Counted from the first letter of the stretch, positions 22,576 through 34,085 are shown. The stretch is 64,000 bases of DNA from Ctenosaura bakeri (GCA_948474755.1 CAOLHI010000077.1:310001-374000); one strand, 5' to 3'. Notes: generated by a model from the sequence alone, not told the origin. Numbers and translations are program-made.

Positions 22576-22790
22576 AGAGCCCTGGTAGTGCAGTGGTTAA
22601 GTGCTGGTACTGCAGCCACAACATTGTGAACTCAATCCTGCAGAGCTCCGGGTTTATTCAGCCTTCCATCCTTCCATAGGTCAGTAAAATGAGTACCCAG
22701 TTTCTTTAGCAATTAGCTAAAAATACATTGTAAACTGCTTAGGGAGTGCTTTGCACTGATAAGCGGTACAGAAATGTAACTGCTATTGCT
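22576..22790 (+). mobile_element. tRNA-derived SINE (Sauria-like), copy C with different tail
   Basis: The head 'agccctggtagtgcagtggttaagtgctg' and body 'ccttccatccttccataggtcagtaaaatgagtaccc' agree with copies at 13836 and 42043. The tail 'ttgtaaactgcttagggagtgctttgcactgataagcggtacagaaatg' is different, so it is another subfamily. Confidence 0.75.
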
Positions 22791-24174
22791 ATAACCTGCT
22801 GCCTAGCCTGTTTTCACTTAATTTTTTTGTAATTAAAGTTATTGATTATACACCAATTATGAGAATAATTTCTATCCATTTTGCTCAACATTTAGGGTTG
22901 CCTGGTTGCAAATGGGATGGATCTTCTGTCCTGAGCAGGTCATGGAGCAAGATGAAGTTCCACAAAGCTCTGTGAAGAGGGATGGAAGTACCAGTCCTCC
23001 CTACACACCAAATCTGAACTTCCAGCTACAGCCATAACATTTCAATATGGCTACTGCTTCTGTGGTTCAGAGTGGGAGGCGGTGACATTGATAACTCCTG
23101 TGCTACCACCTCCACTGTCTAATAGAGATAGCAGCCATGTTGGGAGGGGAAAGGTGTGGCTGAAATTTCGGGTTTAAAAGATGAAAGTTGACCGGTACTT
23201 TTGTCTCACTTGATGGAGCTTTACAGCACTACATCCTGCTTTACAGCACTACATCTGTTTAGGATTAAATTTACAAAAGACCCATCATATATCCAATCTG
23301 GAAACCCTAACACTACTAGCAGCTGATCTTTGGGATTTTAGGGAAGGATCATTCCCAAACATATATAGGAATTCCAGAAACAGAAACAAGGATTTTTCCT
23401 ACATAAAACCAATTACCTACCTGTGATCTATCATCTAGTCCTCATTTGACTAGGGTTGCCAGGTGAAAAACAGAGCAGGGCCTCTGCACTTTTAATAATT
23501 GTGAATGCAGAGCTACTGTGCTATGCTGAGTTATGCAGGAGGCCAGCCTAAGGCAACTGTCAAAAGTTCCTGGGCTCGGTGATCTGAACAGAAATGGCAT
23601 TGTTTCCAGTGGTTTCCCTTCTTACACAACTTTTCATGACATTCTAAGTATCAGTCGTCAGTCTTGTATATTCCTTCAGAACTGTCCCACAGGTGGTTGT
23701 GGCTGACTGTTATCACTGGAAAGTAATTCATGACTGAGGAAAACATTTTGCAGGGGAGCTCCACCAGTGGTTCTTTCCATTTCCAAAAGTGTTGTTTGAG
23801 ATTTGGCAGTAGGAGGACAAGAACACCTGCTAAACCACTAAAGCAGGTGTAAGTCAACCTTATGCCTACATATGTCTCTTTTTGGTATTCCCTTACTCCC
23901 TTCTCACCAACCAAAGCCCCCCCCCATCCCCAGAGCCACCGTAGACATGCTGCAGGCTCCCCATGGCATTCTATACCCAGAAAAACATGGAAATGAAGAG
24001 GCATCTGGTTATCTCCCCATATCCAGACGTGAAATGATTAAATGCTCCACTGAAACTTCCAGAGGGTCTCAGTGGATCTCAGAGAAAGATGTAATCATTG
24101 TACATCTGGTGACTGGAACATAGCCAGATTCTGCTCTGATGTGCCCCCACTGCTCTCATCAGGCCGTACAAGGG
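22791..24174. other. intergenic stretch with no recognised feature
   Basis: It contains a short direct duplication of 'tttacagcactacatc' at about 23220-23255 and a C run at 23918-23926. No gene or repeat family could be named. Confidence 0.4.
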
Positions 24175-24440
24175 CTACAGCAACCCTATGGTGAATCCAA
24201 GGGCCAGCAAATGGTCAGCTGTGGGATAATTCCACTGTGCTACACTGGACCATGCATGGCTGTGGCCACTGGGAGCCTCTTTCTCCATAAATGTATCTAA
24301 TTCCTTTTTAAACACACCCAAAGGGCCAGCACTGTATCTTGTGGAAAAGAATTCCATCATTAAGCAGTGTCAAAAAGTACTTCTTTATACCTTTACTGAA
24401 TCATCCAGCCATCAGTTTCAATGGATGATCCCAAACTCCA
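24175..24440 (-). mobile_element. CR1/L3-like LINE fragment
   Basis: The + text 'ccataaatgtatctaattcctttttaaac' through 'gaattccatcattaagcagtgtcaaaaagtacttc' is typical of an old CR1-group 3' region read in reverse. Minus-strand peptides 'GVFKKELDTFMEKE' agree. It is well decayed. Confidence 0.5.
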
Positions 24441-25395
24441 GTATGATGAGAGGAAGGGAGAGAGTGAGAGAGAAAAATCATTTCCTAGCGACTAACAAAA
24501 AGGCCCTGAGCACTGTGATCTCTCAGTGTATGGGCACAGATCCCAGAATGGGCTAGGGCAGAGGGGCTTGAGTTTCCCCAAGACTAGGCTGGTGGTCTGA
24601 GCTCCCTCGTGGAATGCTGTGGCAAAATTGGACTTCCAAGACTCTTATGTAGTTGAGCCTTCTCAGTCATTATCAAGCAGAAGTGTACTGAACAGGCAAG
24701 CACTAAGAAATTTTAAGGTAGCTATTGTTGTTATTGATGTGGACAGTCTATAATCTATCCTTTATCCAGTTACTTGGGAGTAAACTATGGAGGGAACTAC
24801 TAAGTATACATTGTCCTTGTAAGAGTCTTCATGTTTAAGGATATCTGAATGATTATAGATGGGGAAACCAATTTGCCTTCCCTCAGCAAAAAACTGCAAG
24901 GAAGTAAAATGAGTAACAAACTGCCTGCCAATGTTGAGCCCCTACCCACTGTTTAATACAGTTTATACAGTCCCTGTATAAGGGACCCTTTTCTGCACCT
25001 TTTACCAATTCTATCTCAGGATATTATATGGTAGATGCTATCTCCAATGTCAGAAGTTGGGGGGCAGCCAGTAGGGAAACCACCTTCTCTGTGGTGGGAC
25101 CCCATTGTTACACCATCTTCTCTCAGAATGTCCTCGGAATCTATCCCTTACTCATGTGGGCACCAGGTAAAAATATTTCTACTCTTAGTGGTCTTATGCT
25201 TGAGGACATCATAACTCTGTTGTTGTTGCTATTGCTTCTGCTGCTACTGCAAAAAATTCTGTTTGGTTTGTTAATCTTCGTGTTAGCATTTGATTCACTC
25301 ATGCAAGAGTGATTTCTTCTAAATGGTCATTTTATCAAAATTTCTTTGCCTTCAGCAATAGCAGTTAATCATCTGTATTTGCAAGAACGTCTCTT
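24441..25395. other. intergenic stretch with no recognised gene
   Basis: A T/G-rich (TTG, CTG) run lies at 25217-25250, the source of a Leu-rich frame at 25028-25312 that is not a gene. Confidence 0.45.
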
Positions 25396-25459
25396 TTCCT
25401 TCCTTCCTTCCTTCCTTCCTTCCTTCCTTCCTTCCTTCCTTCCTTCCTTCCTTCTCCCT

Positions 25460-25499
<40 letters not shown>

Positions 25500-25540
25500 T
25501 TTCTTTCTTTCTTTCTTTCTTTCTCTCTCTCTCTCTCAGG
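25396..25540 (+). repeat. compound microsatellite (TTCC)n-(CTTT)n-(CT)n
   Basis: About 58 bp of TTCC, then about 65 bp of CTTT with one T insertion near 25500, then CT repeats. A pure pyrimidine strand of about 145 bases. Confidence 0.95.
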
Positions 25541-26952
25541 GAAGTTTTCAAAAAGCAAGATCCTGGAAACTATCTGCTCTCTGCTACCTAGACACCATCT
25601 CATTATTTCAGGCAATTAGGCACCACAGCAACTATTGAGGAAAATAGATGTCTTCCATGAGAAATAGCTCTTCTACTGGGAAACAGTTCTGCGATGGGAA
25701 ATAGGGAAGAAGATGAAAATTTCTTTCTTTATTACTGCAATTTACATCTCACTTTCTACACCAGGTGTACTCAAGGCAGGCCAAAACAGAGGAGCAGCAG
25801 TGCCTGTTGTTTTTGTTATTTGTTGTTATTTGCCATCACGTCTGCTTCATCTTATGACAACGCCACCGGTGAGAGGCTGCCATGAGACTGTATCATAAAC
25901 ATCACTGCTCCGGTCTTGCAGACTCAAGGCTGTGACTTTCTTATTTGACTCCATCCACCTGTAGTATGGTCTCCCTCTTTTTCCTTAATCATTCACCAAG
26001 GTTGATCATTTTCTCCAGTGAGTTATAATGTAACTCACACTGTTATTTAAGTCATTATTAAAAGCCGGGTGTAGCTGGAGTACACTATAAAATAATTATC
26101 TGTGTGCTCTCAGCAGAGGATGTATCAATTGCCCACTCTCTTTCTCTCCTCAGTAACGGCATACAAAGCATGATCAGGAAACTGTTTTCCCCTTACAAGG
26201 CTTGTCAGTGGGGACTTAAGGACTGATCCAGAGGGGAATAGAATAGATCTGTTTTAAAATAATACAGCCATTCAAGAGGACCATAGAAATGACCAACACT
26301 GTGGGAAGACCTGTAAAATTCAGCTCGGGAACTTGTTCTTTGAATTGCTAAATGCTGCTGCTGGATTGTTGCAGACATGTTTTTTTTTAATATAATTTAA
26401 TTGAAACATTAATTGTTAGGAATGTAGTTGTTGTTTGTGTTAGCATGGAGGGGAGATGTTAATACTGCCATGCATGGGAGCTCCACAGTCCCATTTGAAT
26501 GAGCCCTGCTTAATGGTTATTGACTACTAGCGTATATACCCAGCATTGCCCAGGATTTTATTTTATCATAGGCAATACTTGTTGGAAAGGTTTGAGATCC
26601 TATGTTTCTAATTCCCCAAACTGTCTTGTCCAGTACCTGTAACTTTTTCCTGTATTCCACAGTCCAATCTGTATTCAGAGTTAATAATACAGAGAGGTTG
26701 GATTCCTGGGGAAATACACTGCCCTCCTCCTTGCTGCTAGGCTCTATAGCAACCAGCCAGGCCCAAGAGCTCTCTGGCTGAAAATCCTAAAGGCTTCTCC
26801 CCAGGATTCCACAGAATGTTCTTAGGAAGCCAATCATATTAAGTCTTAGCCTGACACAGCTAATCACATGAAATCTTCATTTGCAGCCAATCATATGAGG
26901 TCTTCACCTGACACAGACAAATAAACTTTGACTTTTATATATTAGACTAGTT
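25541..26952. other. intergenic stretch; small MITE remnant
   Basis: No gene was seen. 26768-26822 ('agagctctctggctgaaaatcc...ccaggattccacagaatgtt') matches the middle of the palindromic MITE family, so it is a remnant. Confidence 0.4.
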
Positions 26953-26998
26953 TACAATGTCATCTCATGATATGACCAAAGTATGATTGTCCTACCAA
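26953..26998 (-). mobile_element. Bov-B fragment (minus strand)
   Basis: 'gtcatctcatgatatgaccaaagtatg' is the reverse complement of the Bov-B 'tacttTGG.catatcatgagatgac' block seen at 17600-17625 and 42705-42735. Confidence 0.55.
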
Positions 26999-27007
26999 AG
27001 AAATTAA

Positions 27008-27122
27008 GCAGAGGATGGATGGGCATCTTTTAGGAGGGCTGTAATTGAGTATTTCTGCATGGCAGGGGATTGGACTAGATGGCCCTTGTTGTCCTTCGAG
27101 CTCTAAGATTCTACAGTTCTAT
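27008..27122 (+). mobile_element. CR1 LINE 3'-end fragment
   Basis: 'ggatgggcatcttttaggagggctgtaattgagtatttctgcatggcaggggattggactagatgg', ending 'gagctctaagattctacagttctatg'. Confidence 0.75.
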
Positions 27123-27204
27123 GTTTTTTAAAAAATAGCTTTTCTAAAATCAAAATATAGACATTGTTTTACCAGGGATCTAAAAGCAGGTAATAACCCG
27201 CCCT

Positions 27205-27445
27205 AGTTAGTATAAGGCTCAAAGTCAAAATGACTGAACTGAAACTGTTGTACTTTGGCTTTATTGTCTTTTCTCATTAGAAAAGACAATAATGTTTAGT
27301 AAGTTAGCAGGCAGAAGAAAAAGAGGAAGAGAGCATTACAGATGGATAGACTCAAGGAAACCACCGCCCTGAGACTGCAAGACCTCTCATTCAGAGAGTT
27401 GCCATAATTTCTAATTGTCTTTATGGAAATTAACAACAACAAATA
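27205..27445 (+). mobile_element. Bov-B (RTE) LINE 3' end without MITE
   Basis: 'aaaatgactgaactgaaactgttgtactttgg', 'agaaaagacaataatgtttagtaagttagcaggcagaagaaaaagaggaag', and the 3' UTR 'acctctcattcagagagttgcc' to (AAC)n. The site that holds a MITE in the two other Bov-B copies is empty here. Confidence 0.75.
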
Positions 27446-27614
27446 AATACTATTGTAGAATTTAAAATGTTACATCAGCTAGCTACAGCTGAAGTTCCAA
27501 ACAAAACAAAACATAAAAAACTAAGGCCAGCTCACAGAAGAAGGCAAGTTTTAAAACAAGTTGAAACTAATAATAGATAAAACTAGTGGCATCTGGTGGC
27601 TTTCATGCCTTTGA

Positions 27615-27702
27615 GGCCCCTCCCTAAACTTCAAACCCTAAGATTCCATAGGATGTTGAAAGTGGAATAATAGCACTATAACAGTCTAGTGAGGAAATGG
27701 CC
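27615..27702. mobile_element. half copy (right arm) of palindromic GGCC-MITE
   Basis: 'ggcccctccctaaact' through 'gaaagtggaataatagcactataacagtctagtgaggaaatggcc'. The left arm is missing, as at 3957-4045. Confidence 0.75.
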
Positions 27703-27945
27703 TGAGATCCTCTTACATGTCCACCTTCCACAAGAGGCTAGGCTGGGGAGTATCTGGAATAGGACTTCCTCTTTGGCAGCATCTCACCTGTGGAACTCCC
27801 TCCCAGGGGATGTCAGGCTGATTCCATTCTTCCTAAGCTTGCGTTGGGCAACCAAGACTGAACTTTTTCATACTGTGTTCAGTCCTAAAACCAGGGATCC
27901 CTTTTGTGACTATTTTAATTATATGTATGTGTTTTTATAAAGAAT
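27703..27945 (+). pseudogene. LINE ORF2 C-terminal remnant
   Basis: The frame gives 'LAASHLWNSLPGDVRLIPFF' and '..TKTELFHTVF', the xAxxLWNSLPxxVR signature found at the C-terminus of CR1/L2-type reverse transcriptase ORFs. It is followed by a T-rich tail. The frame's first residues come from the adjoining MITE arm. Confidence 0.5.
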
Positions 27946-28094
27946 TATTTTGGTCCATTTCAAAGGGTTTTTTTTAATGTACTTTTCTCTATTTCTGGAT
28001 GGAACGCTGGTGTATTCTTATATATCCATAAGTTCCCTTACAGAAGCAGTTGGACATTTTTGTCTGGCGCGAAAAACCATAATCAGATCAAGCC

Positions 28095-28245
28095 CGTGCA
28101 GATATAAAGTTGTATATGTGATGCTATTGGGCATGAATAAACACTGCATATGGGTGTGTATGTATTGTGCATGGGTATGCATGCACATTTGGCTGTGCAT
28201 TTGGTTGCACTTCTTCTGTCTTCTTTCAGTTGCCATTCAACATTA
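28095..28245 (-). repeat. TGCA-rich dispersed repeat, copy 2
   Basis: 'gtgtgtatgtattgtgcatgggtatgcatgcacatttggctgtgcatttgg...gttgccattcaac' is the family of 47235-47640 in reverse. It directly abuts a CR1 end. Confidence 0.5.
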
Positions 28246-28328
28246 GAATCACAGAATCATAGTATCATAGAGTTGGAAGAGACCACAGGGGCCATCCAGT
28301 CCAACCCTCTGCCATGCAGGAATTCACA

Positions 28329-28676
28329 TCAAAGCACTCTTGACAGATGGCCATCCAGGCTCTGCTTAAAAACCTCCAAAGAAGGATACTCCACCACACT
28401 CTGGGGCAGCATATTCCACTGCCAAACAGCTCTGACTGTCAGGAAGTTCTTCCTGAGGTTCAAGTGGAATCTCCTTTCCTGCAGCTTGAATCCATTGCTC
28501 CTTGTTCTAGTTTCTGGAGCAGTGGAAAATAAACCTGCTCCCTCCTTGACATGACATCCCTTCAAATGGTTAAACATGGCTATCATGTCTCCTCTTAACC
28601 TTTTCTTCTGCAAACTAGACATTTCCAGCTCCCTAAGCCACTCCTCATCGGGCATGGCTTCCAGACCCTTCACCAT
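28329..28676 (-). pseudogene. CR1 ORF2 C-terminal remnant
   Basis: 115 codons open, with 'RLRGDMIAMFNHLKG', 'GAGLFSTAPETRTRSNGFKL' and '..RRFHLNLRKNFLTVRAV', then 'SLEVFKQSLDGHL'. These are the conserved terminal blocks of CR1 ORF2. It is separated from the RT piece by frame breaks. Confidence 0.8.
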
Positions 28677-29275
28677 TTTGGTTGTCCTCCTGTGGACACG
28701 TTCCAGCTTGCCGATACCTTTCTTGAATTGAGGTGCCCAGAACTAGACACAATATTCCGAGTGAGGTCTAACCAAAACAGAATAGAGTGGTACCATTACC
28801 TCCCTTGATTTAGACACCATACTCCTATTGATGCAACCAAGAAACACGTTGGCTTTCTTGATTGCCACATCACACTACTGACTCATGTTCAGCTTGTGAT
28901 CTACCAAGACTCCTAGATCCCTTTCACATGTACTGTTATCCAGCCACATGTCCCCCATCCTGTATTTGTGCATTTCATTTTTTCTGCCTAAGTGTAGGAC
29001 CTTACATTTCTCTCTGCTGAAATTCATTTTGTTAGCTTTGGTCCAGCTCTCCAATCTGTCAAGGTTATTTTGAATTTTGATCCTGTTGTCTCAGTATTAG
29101 CAACCCCTCCTAATTTGGTGTGATCTGCAAATTTGATCAGCATGCCCTCTACTCCTTCATCCAAGTCATTGATGAAGATGTTGAATAGCACTGGGCTCAG
29201 GACAGAACCCTACGGCACCCCACTAGTCACTTCTCTCCAAGATGAAAAACAGCCATTGGTGAGCACTCTTTGGGA

Positions 29276-29692
29276 TCAGTCGGTCAACCGATTACAAATC
29301 CACCTAACAGTAGCCCTGTCCAGCCCGCATTTTACTAGCTTCTTTGCAAGAATGTCATGGGGACCTTTGTCAAAGGTCTTACTGAAATCAAGATATGCTA
29401 CGCCCACAACAATCCCTTCATCTATCAAGCTCATAACTCTATAGTAAAAAGAGATAAGATTAGTCTGGCACAACTTATTTCTGAGAAATCCATGTTGACT
29501 TTTAGTGATTATGGCATTGCTTTCTAGGTAATTACGAACTGACTGTTTAATTATCTGCTCTAGGATCTTTCCTGGTATTGATGTCAGGCTGATTAGGTGA
29601 TAATTATTTGGCTCCTCTTTTTTTCCCTTTTTGAAGATGGGGACATTTGCCCTCCTCCAGTCTGCTGGAACGTCTAGGGTTGCATGGCACAA
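29276..29692 (-). pseudogene. CR1 ORF2 reverse transcriptase fragment
   Basis: Starts near 'ADWRRANVPIFKKGKKEEPN', then 'ISLTSIPGKILEQIIKQS' (RT block 1-2), 'SQHGFLRNKLCQTNLISF', and 'GVAYLDFSKTFDKGPHDILA', the RT motif A with its catalytic Asp. Motif C (the YxDD box) is not in this frame, and the protein ends early. Non-functional. Confidence 0.85.
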
Positions 29693-29697
29693 TTAAG

Positions 29698-31371
29698 GTG
29701 TGACTCCCCATGTGGAGCTTTATACTACCCAATCTCCATGTAGGATTTTGGCTTTCATTTGCTGTATATTGCCTTGGAAGCTCTGGAAAACTTCAAGACC
29801 ATCCCTCTTTCTCCCTTCCCTCCTTTCCTATTCCCAAAATAAGCCCAGCACCTTGGGCAGCTCCTTTAAAATTTAGAGTAAAACCTAGAGCAGAGTCACC
29901 AATCCATGGAAGCTATCAGTTGCCAGTGGATAATGGAATAATGATTTACTAGGAAAGTTCAGGCAGGATGCAGCTGCTGCCCCTGAAATGATATCATCCA
30001 AAAATGATTTCCCTGGTTTATTGCTTGTTTTCATGAAGCAGGTTACATTACTCAGCTGCAGCAAATGTACGCTTTGCAGCTCACCAGTCAGATTACGATG
30101 ATGGTGCACGTGATCAGCAATGTCATCTGATGTATCTGTTGATGGAGAATGCCATTTCAGACTAGAGAGTGTGTATCTAGGATGTGTATCTAGGTGTGTA
30201 TTTGGGATGGGCTGTTACATAGTTCTGATGCATGACATACTATGCATGAGTTTGCCTAGCTTTGCCAAGAGAGGGTTGAGCAGATGTGTTTGGACTGACA
30301 GTCTCAGATTAAAAACTCTGTCAGATGAAATTCCTATGTAAAGTATATAGTTTGTACCACAGGTTCTCAGAAGAAAAGAAACATGATCACAGAGCTATTT
30401 ATCTCTGTTTTGTCACTTTTACATAGATCTGATTGATTCCTTCACTATCCTACAAGCCCAGGATAATGGAGAATGGCACTTAATGGCTGTTTGCCTAGAC
30501 AACAAGCCTCCTACTCCGCCATTCACAGCCTGCTTGTCAAAGCCTCTGCCTTTCAGAAAAGCCACTTCACTTCAGTCAAACACATTACAACAGTTTGAAT
30601 GTATAAAACATTCATTTTCTGAGGTTTTCTTTCCCCCCGATTTCTATGAACTGGGCCTGCCAGCTCACAAAGAAAATGTGTTCTGTGTTTCCCTGCCATT
30701 CCTCTTCCATACTTCTGTGTAATGCATTAACTCAAACTACCTCGGTGACTCAGTGGCGGAGCTTGGAATGTGTGGAAAGGGGGTAGGAGGAGCATGGCTG
30801 TGGCACAAGGGGCATGGCCACTGCACATGGAGGCCTATCTGTGGTGTGTGGAAGTGTGGCCAGCGCACACAGGGGTGTGGCTATGGGCTGGGATGCCCAA
30901 AAAACATTGCTACCCGGGGCAAATTGTCCCCCCTCCTGTCCTTATGTGACTGTGGTGACTGCACAAATTTCAGTATTTTCACTTTAGATACATGTTTCCA
31001 TCCAAGTTTGTGACTCAAGTACCAATCCCATCACTTCTGCCTCTTCTGAATGAGGATGATGAGAGCTAGAATTCGATATCACCTGGATTGAACTAGAGCT
31101 GTGATCTGTCCAGTCCATCAGATTAACCTTCAAATTGTATGAGCTACTCATGTGAATAAGATCAGCATGGCAAAATAGGCAGCTGGTCTATACATTTTAC
31201 TCTGTCTCCCAAATTGTACAGAATCTACTCTATGTAATACCAACTCTCAAGCCAATCAACATTATTTATACAATGTATACAATTATTATCATGTTCTCCA
31301 TGGTGGTCTTATCTGGAATATTAGCAGTGCCCATCTTTAATCAAATATAGCAAAGAGAAAGGGCCCTAAAT
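29698..31371. other. intergenic stretch; possible hAT end at 30749
   Basis: No gene was seen. 'cagtggcggagc' at 30749 resembles a hAT terminus and 30760-30935 is G-rich (repeated 'ggcatggcc/gtgtggcca'), but no opposite end or 8-bp duplication was found. A short duplication 'ggatgtgtatctaggtgtgtat' lies near 30165-30200. Confidence 0.4.
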
Positions 31372-31605
31372 ACTCAAAAGCACCAGATTCCATCTGATCT
31401 TGGAAGCTAAGCAGGATCAGCCCTGATTAGTACTTGGATGGGAGACTGCCAATGAATACTGGGTGCTGCAGGCATATTTCAGAGGAAGGAACTGCCAAAA
31501 CCACATCTGAATATTCCTTGCCTAAGAAAACCCTATGAAATTCATGGGGTCATCATAGGTTGACAGGTGACTTGAAGGCACGTATATACACACATAGCAG
31601 AGAGG
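31372..31605 (+). mobile_element. 5S rRNA-derived SINE with Bov-B-like tail
   Basis: 31381-31475 aligns by eye with the 3' two-thirds of 5S rRNA: 'ccatctgatcttggaagctaagcagg' (A-box region) and 'tagtacttggatgggagactgcc' (C-box region), then 'gggtgctgcaggc'. It then has a tail 'aagaaaaccctatgaaattcatggggtcatcata..gacttgaaggcac'. The 5' third of 5S is missing or changed, so it is a SINE and not a 5S gene. A second copy is at 37905-38092 (-). Confidence 0.85.
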
Positions 31606-31952
31606 AAGAGACAAAAAACAATTATCAGAAGTGAAAACACATATTAGGAACAGAAATGCAAAGAGAGCTATGGTGGACTCAACTCACGAACAGTTCTTAT
31701 CCAAGAAGTCAGTTGATTACGTTCAGAAGATCCCATCACTTAATGGTAGGACATATAATTTGCATACAGAAGACTCCATAAACCTGGAGAATTGTTCAGA
31801 GAGTGGTACTGGTCTTAAAAAACAGCTAGTACAGCTCTTTACAGAGCCAGGAACTTCTTGAGGACCTGGGTCTATTGGGCCTCATTTGCCTATCCCACAA
31901 AGCCTAGCTCTAAAAACCACTCAGTGCATTTAGACATTTGGGAAATTTCCAA
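31606..31952. other. intergenic stretch with no recognised feature
   Basis: A 76-codon chance frame (31631-31861) has no recognisable domain. Confidence 0.4.
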
Positions 31953-32753
31953 CAGTAATGTAGACTCGAGTCAACTGACTTGGACTCAAGTCAGACTTAA
32001 GTTGCTTCAGTGACTCGACTCAGACTCAACTCGGCAATAAATGATGCACTGACTTGACTCAAGACTTGTATATTTTTAGTGACTGACTTGCTGCCCTTGG
32101 TTCAGTAACATAACACATTTATCCAGAAACCTTATGACTTTGAACAATGCTTCCATCTCTTCTTGCCTGCTGGTCACATGACAATCTGTCTCAAGCCCAA
32201 TGTGTGGGCACATTTCTCAGAGGGGAGCAGTGAACAGGTTAGGCAATGGGCTTGTGGTGGAATTGAAGTCTGCTCAGCAGTCTGTCCTCACTGCATATTG
32301 GAGGAGCCTTCTAAAACTTTTCCTAAGAGCAGAAGACAAGATTTGCCTCCAGAGTGAAAGGTGCATTTCTCAGAGGGGAACAAAAAATGTGTTAGGCAAC
32401 AGGTTTGAGGAGGAACGATCCTTCCTTCTAAAGCTTTTGAAGCTTCAGTAATGGGGAGTAAGAAGGATCATATCCCCATTTATGGAAAATCCTCCAGCTT
32501 TGGAAATGGGAAGTAAGAAGGATCCTATTGCCCAGTTTTGAAGCTGTAAGTGGCAAAATCACAAATGTGGAGGGTCAACTCTGCTTAAATTTTTAAAACT
32601 GACTTTATTGGACTCTGTCCAGAAAATCTGGAATATAGGTTGGGTTATAAAGTTGGCTCCCAGGTTTGAGACTTGACTTGAAACTGTCTTCTTGACTTGA
32701 GACTTGAAGGTAGAGACCTGAGACTTGAAGTAAAAGACTTAAATACATCACTG
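31953..32753. mobile_element. old hAT-like non-autonomous element, 0.8 kb
   Basis: Ends CAGTAATGTA (31953-31962) and, reverse complemented, CAGTGATGTA (32744-32753). The flanking 8-mers atttccaa and gttcccag match at 5 of 8 places. Both ends are packed with ACTTGA/GACTCAAGTC motifs, as expected of hAT subterminal transposase sites. The middle (32200-32560) contains an approximate tandem duplication ('catttctcagagggga..' twice, 'agtaagaaggatc' twice). No transposase coding. Confidence 0.6.
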
Positions 32754-32967
32754 GTTCCCAGAGCAACTCTTTAGAATAGCAACAGGCATTCCAGAACTGG
32801 GAGAGAAGTAAATTCACCAGTCCTGGTGATACAGGTAGGGGCAACCTTACTGGTAGGACTGGTCCTAGATGGAAGAAGTCTTTGAAACCTTGGGAAGAGG
32901 CATTGTCAGTCGGAGTAGAAATAAAAGGCATGGCTGCTCAAAGAAAGCCCTTCTGGAACAGAACATA

Positions 32968-32968
32968 C

Positions 32969-33001
<33 letters not shown>

Positions 33002-33016
33002 CCACCACCACCACCA
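32968..33016 (+). repeat. (ATC)n-(ACC)n compound microsatellite
   Basis: About 11 ATC units change to five ACC units. The open Ser/Pro-rich frame across it is an artefact. Confidence 0.9.
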
Positions 33017-33682
33017 TCTGTCTCAAGTACAGCTGCCACCCTTAATCCACCACTATCTAAGCAGTGGTTCAGGTGTAATGGCTCTACCTGAGGCATTTAA
33101 AATCTGCAAATTAGAGCCTAGAAAACAAAGCTAGATAGATCCAAACTTTACCCAGTATGATGCACCTTCATGTGCTCAGTTATTTTAAACTTCCAATAAA
33201 CTGATGATAGTTTGAGAATACTTTTTAAATTAGATTCCTTTCTCACCAGGTGGTTTTTTAGAAGCATGCCTGGTTCTAACACATCAGTATTTTCGGCATC
33301 TTAATCACAGTTGGAGAGCTCCATATCCTTGAATGCCCTTTATGCGTGTGTTTTCCGTTTTCCTTTACTGCCATCTTGTGGTGTCCCTAACAAAATGCTT
33401 AAGGCAGAGAATCTGTCCAGATGACCAGGTGTATATGAAGAACATATATACCAAGGCAGACCATCTTATATGTGTTGGCTACAACTCCCATCATACATTG
33501 TGGTGGGAGATGTAGTCTAGTACATAGGGAACACACCATCAACCTGGGAAGGACTGAAATACATCATTACAGTATACAGGCTCTGTTGCTGTGATTGTGT
33601 CCTGTGGATTCATTGTGGGTATCAACGGAACGTGCCATTCAAATGCATGCATCATTCTTATTTAACCACAGGAGTATCTCCA
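33017..33682. other. intergenic stretch with minor repeat remnant
   Basis: 'gttggctacaactcccatcatacattgtggtgggagatgtagtc' at 33474-33517 is an inverted pair typical of a dispersed short element. Otherwise unassigned. Confidence 0.4.
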
Positions 33683-33893
33683 GGGGCCCTTTCACACTAC
33701 ACATTTATAGCACTATAATATTGGTATTATAATGCAATGATACCATCCTATGGAATCCTGGGATTTGCACTTCAGAGAGGAATATTTTGAATTCTCAGCC
33801 AGAGAGCAATAGTGCCTCACAAAACCACAAATCCCAGGAGTCAACAGCGTAGAACTATGGCAGTTAAAACGGAATCGTGGTGCTATAAGGCAT
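33683..33893. mobile_element. diverged relative of the palindromic GGCC-MITE
   Basis: Starts 'ggggccctttcacactacac' and keeps the 'ggaatcctgggatttgcacttcagagaggaat..ttctcagccagagag' and 'aaaccacaaatcccaggag' blocks, but arm pairing is much weaker. Confidence 0.6.
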
Positions 33894-33939
33894 TTGGAGA
33901 CAATCCTGAGGTTAAATATGAATGCCACATTCAGTTACA

Positions 33940-34085
33940 CTGAGGGTGGGAATCATGCAGCTCTCCAGATGCTGATTGTAAATCCCAGCGGCATTAGACA
34001 GCATAAACAATGGCAAAGATTGCTAGGAGCTGCAGTCCAACAACATCTGGAAGGCCACATGATTCCCATTCCTAAGCCTGGACCT
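33940..34085. repeat. dispersed short element ('ctgcagtccaacaacatctgg' type)
   Basis: Opposed blocks 'agctctccagatgctgattgtaaatccca' and 'gagctgcagtccaacaacatctggaaggcc' form a loose inverted repeat. The class is uncertain (hAT-like MITE suspected). Confidence 0.45.

Larger units (their letters stand above)
28246..29697 (-). mobile_element. CR1 LINE, 1.45 kb, 5'-truncated
   Basis: The 3' terminus is at 28246 on + ('gaatcacagaatcatagtatcatagagttggaagagacc'). Minus-strand peptides continue through the ORF2 end (28329-28676) to the reverse transcriptase (29276-29692). It is flanked on the left by a TGCA-rich repeat. The 5' part is missing beyond 29697. Confidence 0.9.

Noticed and set aside
25352..25615. 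Lys/Glu/Arg-rich minus-strand frames
   Set aside because: Translation of the pyrimidine microsatellite only.
31372..31475. Possible 5S rRNA gene
   Set aside because: Lacks the 5' third of 5S and runs into a SINE tail; a SINE explains it.
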